Assembly (NCBI RefSeq): GCF_002761755.1
Contig: NZ_PEOG01000026.1
Location: 1-64,000, forward strand
DNA from: Roseateles chitinivorans
GTDB lineage: Bacteria; Pseudomonadota; Gammaproteobacteria; Burkholderiales; Burkholderiaceae_C
Direction: 5' to 3'
Length of the DNA: 64,000 nt
How positions within the stretch are numbered: position 1 is the first letter of the stretch; every line of letters starts with the position of its first letter. A program made the position numbers and the translations under genes. Shown in pieces: positions 53,571 through 61,818 of this stretch. The notes under the pieces were generated by a model that was not told the DNA's origin, ran no database searches, and was given only the letters and a program-made list of their open reading frames with translations.

Positions 53571-55481
53571 ATGAACCACACATTGAAGCGACTCTGCAGG
53601 AGTTCCGCGGCGCTCCTGTTCCTCGCCAGCTTTCATGCCGCCAGTGGCGCGGATCCGCTCTCGCCCACGGGCACCTGGTCGGCTTACACCGCCGGACGTG
53701 CAGCGACTCCCCCGATGGGCTGGAGCAGCTGGAACGCCTTCGGGACCGATATCGACGAGGACAAGATCCTGGGCGCGGCACAGGCGCTGGTGGACACCGG
53801 TCTGGCGGCCAAGGGGTATCGCTACATCAACATCGACGACGGCTGGTGGCTGCAGCGCCGCGTGTCCGACGGGCAGTTGATCATTCGCTCGGAGCGCTTT
53901 CCCTCCACGCGTCGCGACGGCGGGCCGCCGTCGTTCCGCGGTTTCACCGACCGGCTGCACGCCATGGGACTGAAGGCCGGCATCTACACCGACCTCGGTC
54001 GCAACAGCTGCTCGCAGGCGTACTCGCCCGACGACCGGGACCTGCCCCAGGGCACCGTGCTCGAACGGGAAGTGGGCCTCTACGGCCACACCCGGCAGGA
54101 CATCGCGCTCTTCTTCGAGACCTGGGGGTTCGACTTCATCAAGGTCGACGGCTGCGGCCTGCGCGCCTTCGGCGCGGACTCCGAGAAGGTGCGTTCCGGC
54201 AAGTACCGGGAATTGCGACCGATGCTCGACATGGACTCGATCGCCCGGTCCGACATTCCCGGCGTGCAGAAGCAGTTCAGGGAGATCCACGAAGCCCTGG
54301 TGCAAAGCAACCCGGATGGCGACTTCCTGCTGTCGCTGTGCGTCTGGGGCGCCGGCAATGTGCGCGCGTGGGGCAAGGACTTCGGCAACCTGTCCAGGAC
54401 CAGCGACGACATCACGCCCTCCTGGAGTCGGATGCTGACCAACTACGACAGCGCGGCCAAGCGTGCCTTCTACGCGCATCCCGGCTCATGGAACGACCCG
54501 GACATGCTGTTCATCGGCAGGGGAGACTTCGACGCCAGTCATCTGACGGAGGCTCGTTCGCACCTGTCGCTTTGGGCGATGTTGAACGCGCCGCTGTTCA
54601 TCGGCATGGACATGCGCAACGCGCCGGAGTCGCTGGTCAAGCTCCTCGGCAATCAGGAACTGATCGCCATCAACCAAGACCCCGCCGGCCATCAGGCCGT
54701 CGTTGCCTACGACAGCAACGACGTGCAGGTGCTGGTGAAGACCTTGAGCGATGGCGACAAGGCCGTGGCGGTATTCAATCGCGGCGCCGCGGCACTGGAG
54801 GTGGTCCTCACCGCCGCCCATATGAAGTTCCGCGACGACGCCGTGGTGGATCTCGTGGACCTCTGGAGCGGCCAGCATCAACAGTTGCGTGGCAAGTTGA
54901 ATCTGAAGCTGGACGGGCGTCAGACGCTGGTATTCAAGGCGCGCGGCACCCGGGTGCTGCCGGACGGCCTGTTTCTTTCCGAACAGCCCGGCAACGTCAA
55001 TCCGGCGGTCGACGGTGTCCGGCAACCGATGCCTGATCCCACCATCCACCGCTCGGCGTTCGGCTGGCATGGCACGAGCGGCAGCGGCGAGCGACCGATC
55101 TACGGCGGGTGGGGCGGCGTGCAGCCCGATGGCGCACCGTTCGGCGAGGCCCTGTCGGTCAATGGCAGGCGGTTCGAGACAGGCATTGGCGTGCTCGCCA
55201 ATTCGCGTCTCGAAGTGCGCAACACCGGTTACAGCCGCTTCACCGCCAGTGTCGGCGTCAACGATTCGGCGCGGGACCTCGACAGCTCAGCCACCTTCTC
55301 GGTCTATGGCGACGGCAAGTTGCTGGGCGCCAGCCGTTCGCTGAAGTGGGGAGACGCCGCCCAGCCACTGTCTGTCGACGTCTCCGGCGTCAAGTTGATT
55401 GAACTCGTGGTCCGCGCGACGGCGACGGATCCCGCTGCGATGCCGGTCACCTGGGCCGAGGCGGCCTTGCGTCGCCAGTAG
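53571..55481 (+). CDS. Alpha-galactosidase, GH27, with C-terminal NPCBM-like domain
   Basis: Exported exo-enzyme that cleaves terminal alpha-galactose. A signal peptide covers about residues 1-26. The GH27 barrel begins TPPMGWSSWNAFGTDIDEDK. Asp193 in FDFIKVDGCG is the nucleophile, and Asp280 in RTSDDITPSW aligns with the acid/base Asp of human GLA. A Greek-key domain follows (to about residue 470). The last 135 residues, from about 500, look like an NPCBM carbohydrate-binding domain (FGEALSVNGRRFETGIGVLA). At 636 residues it is longer than single-domain GH27 enzymes. It is 112 bases after the fucosidase gene, probably in one operon. Confidence 0.9.
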   Translation: MNHTLKRLCRSSAALLFLASFHAASGADPLSPTGTWSAYTAGRAATPPMGWSSWNAFGTDIDEDKILGAAQALVDTGLAAKGYRYINIDDGWWLQRRVSDGQLIIRSERFPSTRRDGGPPSFRGFTDRLHAMGLKAGIYTDLGRNSCSQAYSPDDRDLPQGTVLEREVGLYGHTRQDIALFFETWGFDFIKVDGCGLRAFGADSEKVRSGKYRELRPMLDMDSIARSDIPGVQKQFREIHEALVQSNPDGDFLLSLCVWGAGNVRAWGKDFGNLSRTSDDITPSWSRMLTNYDSAAKRAFYAHPGSWNDPDMLFIGRGDFDASHLTEARSHLSLWAMLNAPLFIGMDMRNAPESLVKLLGNQELIAINQDPAGHQAVVAYDSNDVQVLVKTLSDGDKAVAVFNRGAAALEVVLTAAHMKFRDDAVVDLVDLWSGQHQQLRGKLNLKLDGRQTLVFKARGTRVLPDGLFLSEQPGNVNPAVDGVRQPMPDPTIHRSAFGWHGTSGSGERPIYGGWGGVQPDGAPFGEALSVNGRRFETGIGVLANSRLEVRNTGYSRFTASVGVNDSARDLDSSATFSVYGDGKLLGASRSLKWGDAAQPLSVDVSGVKLIELVVRATATDPAAMPVTWAEAALRRQ

Positions 55482-55499
55482 GCGGCCATCGCGACGGGG

Positions 55500-55523
55500 G
55501 GCCGGCCGTCGCCGTCCGGCCCT
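55500..55523. terminator. Weak hairpin between convergent glycosidase genes
   Basis: GGGCCGG (55500-55506) pairs with CCGGCCC (55517-55523) around a ten-base loop in the 51-base gap between the convergent alpha-galactosidase and GH2 genes. There is no T run, so terminator function is uncertain. Confidence 0.35.
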
Positions 55524-55532
55524 GCGCGCCGT

Positions 55533-57605
55533 TCAGCCGCCTGTCTGCGGCACGCGTGACGGGCCGGGTGCGTCCGGCGCGCGGCCGCCGATCTCCCACT
55601 CGACGCTGTCGCTGCTGCCCCGGTCGTCGGTGACCGTCAGCACGACGCGGCCCGCCTCCAGCGCGACGCCGGGCCAGCGGGCGATGCGGTCCACCACCTC
55701 CACGGTGCCCACCTCCTTGCCATTGACCGCCAGGGTCGCCTTGCGGGCATTGCTGTAGGCCTTGATGCCCACCGGGCCCACCGGCCGGTGAATCAGGCGC
55801 TTGCTGGTCAGATGCAGCACGGGCCGATCGCTCCACCAGGCGCGCATCAGGTGGTAGGCGTCCTTCAGGTGGCGCCGGTCGTAGGTCACCAGTCCCTTGT
55901 CGTTGCGACCGGTGGTGTCGCCCTCATGGCGGTTCGCCGCGGCATGGTCGAAGCCCAGCCAGATGAAGCTGCCCCACAGGAAGGGCCGCCGGGCGACCTC
56001 GGCCGCATAGGTCTCATGGAACAGCGCCTGGTACTGCTCGGGATGCCAGCGGCCGCCCGGCTCCGGGCGGCGCGGCGGGTCTTCCTGCTGGAGGGCGCTG
56101 GCCCCGGCGCCGAACTCGCCCAGGCCGATGGGCTTCTCCGGCATCCGGGCATGCAGCTTGTCGGCCCAGGGGCCGATGTCCTTGAACTCGCCGTCGTACC
56201 AGCCCCAGTAGCGGTTGTAGGAGGCCAGGTCGGTCTGCAGCGCCATGGGATGGTCATCCGGCGCGCAGCAGTGGGCATAGCTGGTCAGCCGCGAGGGATC
56301 CTCCTGTTTGGCTCGCGCATGCAGGTCGGCCAGCAGGGCGCGGATGGGCTCGTCGCTGCGGTAGACCTCGTTGCCCACGCCCCAGACGGCGACAGAAGGG
56401 TGATGGTGGTTCTGGCGGATCAGCTCCCGCAGCTGAGCCTGGATGTTGTCGCGGAACGCAGGCGTCTCCGCCATCAGGGAGTTCAGTGGAATCTCTGTCC
56501 ACAGCACCAGCCCGAGCTGGTCGGCGCGCTCGTAGGTGTAGGCGGGATGCTGGTAATGCACCAGGCGCAGGGCGGTGAGGCCCATGTCCATCAGGAGGCG
56601 GAGGTCCTCGTCGATCTCGGCAGTGCCCACCGCCACGCCGTGGCCGGGGCGGCCGGCGTGGAAGTAGTTGACGCCATGCAGCGGGTAGGGCTTGCCGTTG
56701 AGCAGGAAGCCGCGCTGCGGGTCCACGCCGAACTGGCGCAGCCCGACCGGCAGTTGAACGGTATCGGCCACGGTGCGGGCCTCGACCAGCTCGGCGCTGA
56801 GGCGGTAGAGGTAGGGATCCCGGAGGCCCTGCCACAGCCGCGGCTGGCGCACCTCGAGGGTCGCGGTCGCCGTGAGCGGCGCGGCAGGATCGAGCTGCAC
56901 CGATTGCACATGCTGCGCCACGGATCGCCCGTCGGCATCGCGCAGGGTCAGGCGCAGTTTGCGTCGGGCCGGCCGGTCGCCGTCGTTGCGCAACTGCACC
57001 TGCAACCGAAGCCTGGCCTGGTCGGCGGTCAGTTGCTCGATGTCCACGCGCACACCCGGGCCGCCATGGTCCAGCAACTCGATGTGGGCCTGGGGGGTCT
57101 CGATGAGACGCACCGGCCGGATCAGCCCGCCGAAGACGGTGAAGTCGCCCGCCAGCGGCGCGACGTGCGGCAGCTTGCCGTTGTCGACGCGCACCGCCAC
57201 CAGGTTGCGCCCGGGCTGCAGGAGCGCCGTGATGTCGAAGCGGAATCGCGCGTAGCCGCCCTCATGGCGGCCGGCGTGACGGCCGTTGATCCAGACGTCG
57301 GCGGCCAGCGTGGCGCCGTCGAACTCCAGGAAGCGGCGCACGGCGCCAGCGGGTGCCACCTCGATGCTGCGGCGGTACCAGGCGGCCCCGCGGTAGGGGG
57401 CGCCACCGGTCTCGCCATCGGGCAGGTTGTAGGTGTGCGGCAGCGCGACGGTGGACCAGTCGCCATCGTCGAAGTCCGGCGCCTCGGCGCCGGCGACATC
57501 GGCACGCTGAAAGCGCCACGCGCCATCGAGCACGGTGGTCAGGCGGGTGGCCTGCGCCTGCAGGGCAAGCAGGCTGAGCGTCAAGGCAAGCAGGAAGCGG
57601 CGCAT
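55533..57605 (-). CDS. GH2 beta-galactosidase/beta-glucuronidase-like, exported
   Basis: Retaining exo-beta-glycosidase. A signal peptide covers residues 1-19 (MRRFLLALTLSLLALQAQA). The N-terminal sugar-binding jelly-roll has DFDDGDWSTVALPHTYN and NGRHAGRHEGGYARFRFD. An Ig-like domain precedes the barrel, which has Glu413 in VWGVGNEV (acid/base) and Glu497 in GLGEFGAG (nucleophile). A C-terminal Ig-like domain with YSNARKATLAVNGKEVG follows. The 690 residues suit compact GH2 enzymes rather than LacZ (1024). I use the ATG at 57605 because it begins the signal peptide; an in-frame ATG 12 codons upstream is the alternative. It is convergent with the GH27 gene. Confidence 0.87.
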   Translation of the reverse strand: MRRFLLALTLSLLALQAQATRLTTVLDGAWRFQRADVAGAEAPDFDDGDWSTVALPHTYNLPDGETGGAPYRGAAWYRRSIEVAPAGAVRRFLEFDGATLAADVWINGRHAGRHEGGYARFRFDITALLQPGRNLVAVRVDNGKLPHVAPLAGDFTVFGGLIRPVRLIETPQAHIELLDHGGPGVRVDIEQLTADQARLRLQVQLRNDGDRPARRKLRLTLRDADGRSVAQHVQSVQLDPAAPLTATATLEVRQPRLWQGLRDPYLYRLSAELVEARTVADTVQLPVGLRQFGVDPQRGFLLNGKPYPLHGVNYFHAGRPGHGVAVGTAEIDEDLRLLMDMGLTALRLVHYQHPAYTYERADQLGLVLWTEIPLNSLMAETPAFRDNIQAQLRELIRQNHHHPSVAVWGVGNEVYRSDEPIRALLADLHARAKQEDPSRLTSYAHCCAPDDHPMALQTDLASYNRYWGWYDGEFKDIGPWADKLHARMPEKPIGLGEFGAGASALQQEDPPRRPEPGGRWHPEQYQALFHETYAAEVARRPFLWGSFIWLGFDHAAANRHEGDTTGRNDKGLVTYDRRHLKDAYHLMRAWWSDRPVLHLTSKRLIHRPVGPVGIKAYSNARKATLAVNGKEVGTVEVVDRIARWPGVALEAGRVVLTVTDDRGSSDSVEWEIGGRAPDAPGPSRVPQTGG

Positions 57606-57743
57606 CTTCGAGGGGCTTGGGGTGGCAGGCGCATCCCTCACTGTCAGCGGCGAGTTAATGCGGCGATCGAACTAATGTAAGGAAGGCGCGTCGATCCATC
57701 CATCGGCGAAAACGCGCGCGCCAAGGGCGCTTCCCCGCTCGCG

Positions 57744-59189
57744 CTACCTCAGCGGCAGGCGTACCTCCACCCGCAATCCGCCGCTGCCGACCGCCTCGGC
57801 CAGCAGGATGCGGCCGCCATGGCCGGCCACGACCGAGCGCGCGATCGACAGGCCCAGGCCGCTGCCGGGCTCGCGCTGCACCGGATCGCGGAAGAAGCGG
57901 TCGAACACCCGCTCGCGCAGCGCCGCTGGAATGCCCGGGCCCTGGTCCTCGACCGCGAGCAGCGCCTGGCCGCCTTCGCGCCGCAGCATCACCCGCACCT
58001 CGCCGCCGGGCGGTCCGTACTTGATCGCGTTCTCGACGAGGTTGTCGACCAGCGACTCCATCGCGCCGCGCTGGCCGGTGAGGCGCAGGCCGGCTTCAGC
58101 GCTCAGGACCAGTTCGACCCGCCGCGCCGTCGCCAGGCCCTCGAGCGCCGCCAGCCGGTCCTGCAGCAGCCGGTCCAGCTCCAGCGGCGCCGCCGGCTCG
58201 GCGGCCGCCGCATCGCTGCGCATCAGGGTCAGCAACTGATTCACCAGCCGCGTGGCGCGATGGCCGCTGCTCAGCACGCCCGTCATCAACTGGCGTTCCC
58301 GCTCGTCGCGCGTCGCCGCGCGCAGCGCCTCCACATTGACCAGCATCGCGGCCAGCGGCGTGCGCAGCTCATGGGCGGCGTCCGCGATGAAGCTGCGCTC
58401 GCGCTGCGCACTGTCGCCCACCCGCCGCATCCAGCCGTTGATCGCGTCGACCATCAGGACCAGTTCCCGGTGGCCGTCGCGATAGGCCAGCGGCGTGAGG
58501 TCCTGCGGCCCGCGCCGGGCGACCTCGCGGGCGACCGCCGTCCACGGGCGCATCGCCAGCAGGATCGAGAGCCAGGCCGGCAGCACCAGCAGCGGCAGGC
58601 TGGTCAGCAGCGGCATCACGTAGAAGCCGTCGGAGTAGAGGGCGCGCAGCAGGTTCCAGCCGTCGTCGGGCGCGAACATCGTCACGCGCAGCCCGTCGGG
58701 CCCGGCGACCGTCCGCGTATGGAGCCGCTGCGCCGGCGTGCGCAGGGTGACGAGCCCGTCCCCGGCGTCCGGCGGCAGGACATGGGGCGCATTCGGCGAT
58801 CGGTACACCACCTGCGTCCCGCGCGTGACCAGGATCCCCGGCTGCCGCTCGGGCGCGGCGGGGTAGTCCTCGACGAGGGCCGAGTGCAGCAGGTCCAGCG
58901 CATGCCGGCGCCGCTCGGGCGTGCTGCCGGCGTCGTCGGCGATGGCCAGGATCGTCGGATAGATCTGCTTGGACTGCAGCAGCAGGAAGGCGCGCCCGCC
59001 CTGGTTCAGCAGATGGACGATGCCGATCACCCACATCAGCATCAGCAGCGCCAACTGGGCCATCAGCAGGCGCCGCACCAGGCTGGGACGGAACACGGCC
59101 AGCAGCGCCTCGTGCAAGGCCTGGCCCGCACGGCCGAACACGCGCCGCGGCCCCGGCGGCGTGGGCAGGCGGAAGGACGACGCGGTCAT
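57744..59189 (-). CDS. Two-component sensor histidine kinase
   Basis: Inner-membrane kinase of the QseC/PmrB/TctE type. Two membrane segments (about residues 44-66 and 188-210) flank a periplasmic sensor region of about 125 residues. HAMP-like sequence leads to the dimerisation motif DAAHELRTPLAAM (His273) and the ATPase boxes LVENAIKYGPPGG, VEDQGPGIP and GSGLGLSIARSVVAGHGG. At 481 residues it has typical length. Its start overlaps the response-regulator stop as ATGA. The signal sensed is unknown. Confidence 0.93.
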   Translation of the reverse strand: MTASSFRLPTPPGPRRVFGRAGQALHEALLAVFRPSLVRRLLMAQLALLMLMWVIGIVHLLNQGGRAFLLLQSKQIYPTILAIADDAGSTPERRRHALDLLHSALVEDYPAAPERQPGILVTRGTQVVYRSPNAPHVLPPDAGDGLVTLRTPAQRLHTRTVAGPDGLRVTMFAPDDGWNLLRALYSDGFYVMPLLTSLPLLVLPAWLSILLAMRPWTAVAREVARRGPQDLTPLAYRDGHRELVLMVDAINGWMRRVGDSAQRERSFIADAAHELRTPLAAMLVNVEALRAATRDERERQLMTGVLSSGHRATRLVNQLLTLMRSDAAAAEPAAPLELDRLLQDRLAALEGLATARRVELVLSAEAGLRLTGQRGAMESLVDNLVENAIKYGPPGGEVRVMLRREGGQALLAVEDQGPGIPAALRERVFDRFFRDPVQREPGSGLGLSIARSVVAGHGGRILLAEAVGSGGLRVEVRLPLR

Positions 59190-59851
59190 CGCGTCTCCTG
59201 GTCGATCACATAGCCCACGCCGCGCACCGTCCGCACCCAGCCATCGCCGATCTTGCGGCGCAGGTTGGCCATGTGCACGTCCAGCGCATTGCTCGCATTC
59301 CCCGGACCGCCGGGCAGCACCTGCTCCTCCAGCGTGCGCCGCGTGACGATGCGGCCGGCGCGCATCATCAGCAGCCGCAGCAACTCGTACTCGCTGACGG
59401 TCAGTTCCACCGGCTGGCCCTCGACGCTGACGCGGCGCGTGGGCATGTGCAGCTGCAGGCCGCGCAGCGACAGCAGCTCGCCGTCGAAACCGTAGCTGCG
59501 GCGCGCCAGCGCGCGGATGCGGGACAGCAGCTCGGCGAGCTCGAAGGGCTTGACGAGGTAGTCGTCGGCGCCGGAATCCAGGCCATTGAGCCGGTCCTGC
59601 AGCGCATCGCGGGCGCTCAGGATCAGCACCGGCAGCGAGCCGTGCTCGCGGCGCAGCCGCGCGAGCAGTTGCAGGCCGTCGCCATCGGGCAGGCCCAGGT
59701 CCAGCAGCACCAGATCGCAGGGCTGCTGCGTCAGCTGGTGCCAGGCGGCGGACATCTGGCGGGTCCACACGACGTCCATGCCCTGGTCGGTCAGCGCGAT
59801 GCGCACGCCGTTGCCCAGGTCGAGGTCGTCCTCGATCAGGAGAATCTTCAT
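59186..59851 (-). CDS. OmpR-family response regulator
   Basis: Receiver domain MKILLIEDDLDLGNGVRIAL with phospho-acceptor Asp51 (VLLDLGLPDGDGL), the conserved Thr/Ser and Lys of LILSAR and DDYLVKPFELAEL, and a C-terminal winged-helix DNA-binding domain (LTVSEYELLRLLMMRAGRIV). At 221 residues it is standard and resembles QseB/PmrA. I use the ATG at 59851. The frame is open upstream but the added residues are not family-like. The gene pair is regulator first, kinase second, with a four-base overlap. Confidence 0.95.
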   Translation of the reverse strand: MKILLIEDDLDLGNGVRIALTDQGMDVVWTRQMSAAWHQLTQQPCDLVLLDLGLPDGDGLQLLARLRREHGSLPVLILSARDALQDRLNGLDSGADDYLVKPFELAELLSRIRALARRSYGFDGELLSLRGLQLHMPTRRVSVEGQPVELTVSEYELLRLLMMRAGRIVTRRTLEEQVLPGGPGNASNALDVHMANLRRKIGDGWVRTVRGVGYVIDQETR

Positions 59852-60021
59852 GGCCGGCATTGGACCAGCCCCCGAGGCGCCCGCGCCGCCACGGGCGCGG
59901 CGCTTCATCGATTCTTCATGTGGCCCACAGCTCGGCTTCATGGCGCCGGTCAACCCGACCGCGCCGCGCATTGCGCGCGAGCGGCGCTTGCAGCGACGAC
60001 GATCGCCGCCGCCCGCTGCTA

Positions 60022-61743
60022 TCAGGGGCGGCGAGCGTCCCCGGCGTCCCCGGCATCACCGGCATCACCGGCATCACCGGCATCACCGGCCGGCGCGGCC
60101 GGGAGGGCCATGGCCGGCAAGGCCTCGGGCGGCAGGCCCGCCACCGCGCGGTCCCACATGCGCAGGTAAAGCGCCTCCAGGTCGCGCGCGAAGGCGGGCG
60201 AATCGATCCACGGCCGGAGGGTCGGCTTCGGCCCGGCCACCAGGGCGCAGGCGCGCTCCACATAGGCATCGAGCGTCTCGCAGACCAGCTCCGGCAGGCC
60301 GGCCTCGACGAGCAGGCTTTCCGCCACGCGCGACGCGAAGCCGTCGCCCCGCAGCGTCATGACCGGCACGCCGGCCGCGAGCGCGTCGCTGGTCGTCGTG
60401 TGGCCGTTGTAGGGCCAGGTGTCGAGCGCCAGGTCCGCGGCCGCGAGCCGGTTCCAGTGATCCGCCATGTCCGCCGGCGGCATGAAGACGATCCGCTCGG
60501 GCGCGACGCCATGCCGCGCCGCCTGTTCGCGCAGCCGCGCGTCCGCCTGCTCCCCGCCGCTGAGCTGCCACAGCAGCGCCGATGGCAGGCGATGCAGCAG
60601 CACCATCCAGGCCTCGAAGACGGGCGGCAGGATCTTGTGCACCACGTTCGCCGACAGCAGCACGATCGCGTCCTCCGGCAGGCCCAGCGCGGCGCGCGGC
60701 GTCGGCACGATGCGGCGCGTCGCATCGCCGGGTTGGTAGCAGCGCGGCAACTGCGCGATGCGCTCGCTGTAGAACGGCGCGTCGGCCAGCGGCGTCACGA
60801 TCGGGTCGCCGATGACGTAGTCGATGTAGTCCGCGCCGCAGGTCCCGGGGAAGCCCAGCCAGGCGACCTGCACCGGCGCCGGCCGCGCGGCCAGCGCGGT
60901 GAAGCGGCTGCCGGCCGTGTGGCCCTTGAGGTCGACCGCGATGTCCACGCCCTCGGCGCGCATCCGCGCGGCAATGCCCGCCGCGTCGAGCGCGCCCACG
61001 TCGATGAAGCCGTCGCAGGCGGCGCGCACGCGCTGCTGCAGCGGCGAGCCGTCGTCCGGACCGTGCGAGAACAGCAGCACCTCGAAGCGCGCGCGATCGC
61101 GGCACTCGAGCACCTCGACCATCAGCGCGGCCGTCGCATGGGCATGGAAATCGCTGGACAGGTAGCCGATGCGCAGCCGCGGCTTGTCGATCGCCCGCAC
61201 CGGCGGCAAGGCGGCGATGCCGCGGCTCAGGAAGCGGGTGCTCAGGCGGGCGACCTTGAGCAGATCGGCCGGTGCATGGGGCAGGGCGGCCAGCGCGAAG
61301 GGCACGCCGAACTCGTCGTCCGCCGCGTCGGGCTTGGCGCGCAGCGCGGCATGCAAGGACTGCAGGTTGGCGTCGAAGTCCTCCCAGCGCGCGCACTGCT
61401 GGTCGCCATGGGCCTGGTAGGCCTGCGCCATCACGCTGTCGGGTCGCAGCGCGGCCACGGTGCGGAAGCACTCGGCCGCCTCGGACTTCATCTGCAGCGT
61501 CTGCAGCGCGAAGGCCAGTTGCAGGTAGGCGTCGATGTCGTCGATCTTCAGCGCCAGCGCCTGCATCAGCGGCCCGATCGCCGCCTGCGCCTGGCCGCTG
61601 CGCCGCAGCGACTCGCCCAGGTAGCGCTGCAGCGGGTTGGAGGCCAGGTGGGCATGCGGCGCGAGCAGCGCGGCCGCCTCGGCGTGGCGGCCGCGGTCCA
61701 TCTCGTGAAGGGCGGCGCGCAGCAGGTCGTCGAGGGCATCCAT
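60022..61743 (-). CDS. TPR-containing OGT-like glycosyltransferase (GT41)
   Basis: Cytoplasmic protein related to eukaryotic O-GlcNAc transferase and SPINDLY. The N-terminal about 160 residues are TPR-like helices (LQRYLGESLRRSGQAQAAIG and similar). The C-terminal GT41 domain shows RLRIGYLSSDFHAHATAALM, DIAVDLKGHTAGSR, APVQVAWLGFPGTCGADYID, NVVHKILPPVFEAW and WPYNGHTTTSDALAAGVPVM. At 573 residues it has few TPRs for this family. The C-terminus ends in a tandem Gly-Asp-Ala run encoded by a nine-base repeat. The acceptor is unknown; bacterial relatives modify flagellin, adhesins or other proteins. It diverges from the radical SAM gene. Confidence 0.87.
   Translation of the reverse strand: MDALDDLLRAALHEMDRGRHAEAAALLAPHAHLASNPLQRYLGESLRRSGQAQAAIGPLMQALALKIDDIDAYLQLAFALQTLQMKSEAAECFRTVAALRPDSVMAQAYQAHGDQQCARWEDFDANLQSLHAALRAKPDAADDEFGVPFALAALPHAPADLLKVARLSTRFLSRGIAALPPVRAIDKPRLRIGYLSSDFHAHATAALMVEVLECRDRARFEVLLFSHGPDDGSPLQQRVRAACDGFIDVGALDAAGIAARMRAEGVDIAVDLKGHTAGSRFTALAARPAPVQVAWLGFPGTCGADYIDYVIGDPIVTPLADAPFYSERIAQLPRCYQPGDATRRIVPTPRAALGLPEDAIVLLSANVVHKILPPVFEAWMVLLHRLPSALLWQLSGGEQADARLREQAARHGVAPERIVFMPPADMADHWNRLAAADLALDTWPYNGHTTTSDALAAGVPVMTLRGDGFASRVAESLLVEAGLPELVCETLDAYVERACALVAGPKPTLRPWIDSPAFARDLEALYLRMWDRAVAGLPPEALPAMALPAAPAGDAGDAGDAGDAGDAGDARRP
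60042..60086. repeat. Nine-base tandem repeat in the 3' end of the glycosyltransferase gene
   Basis: Four perfect copies of CGGCATCAC (60051-60086) with a degenerate copy CGGCGTCCC just before them. In the leftward gene this encodes (Gly-Asp-Ala)n a few codons before the stop. Being in units of three codons, gain or loss of copies by slippage would not shift the frame. Confidence 0.85.
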
Positions 61744-61801
61744 GGGCGGGGATTATGTGGGCCGCGAGGGTGCCGACGGGCACTGGCAATCCGCTGGATT
61801 A

Positions 61802-61817
61802 CTGTATAAATTCACAG
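61802..61817. promoter_or_regulatory. LexA (SOS) box at the start of the SPL-like gene
   Basis: CTGT-ATAAATTC-ACAG is an exact CTGT-N8-ACAG LexA operator and ends one base before the ATG. A -10-like TATAAA (61805-61810) lies inside it, with a CTGGCA candidate -35 (61783-61788) 16 bases upstream. LexA binding would block RNA polymerase. The site matches the consensus used by gamma- and betaproteobacteria. Confidence 0.82.
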
Positions 61818-61818
61818 C

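Noticed and set aside
55788-57680. A 630-codon plus-strand frame antisense to the GH2 gene
   Set aside because: The GH2 gene has signal peptide and catalytic motifs; the plus frame has none.
60042-60086. CRISPR-like repeat
   Set aside because: Units are nine bases with no spacers and lie inside a coding frame; it is a simple tandem repeat.
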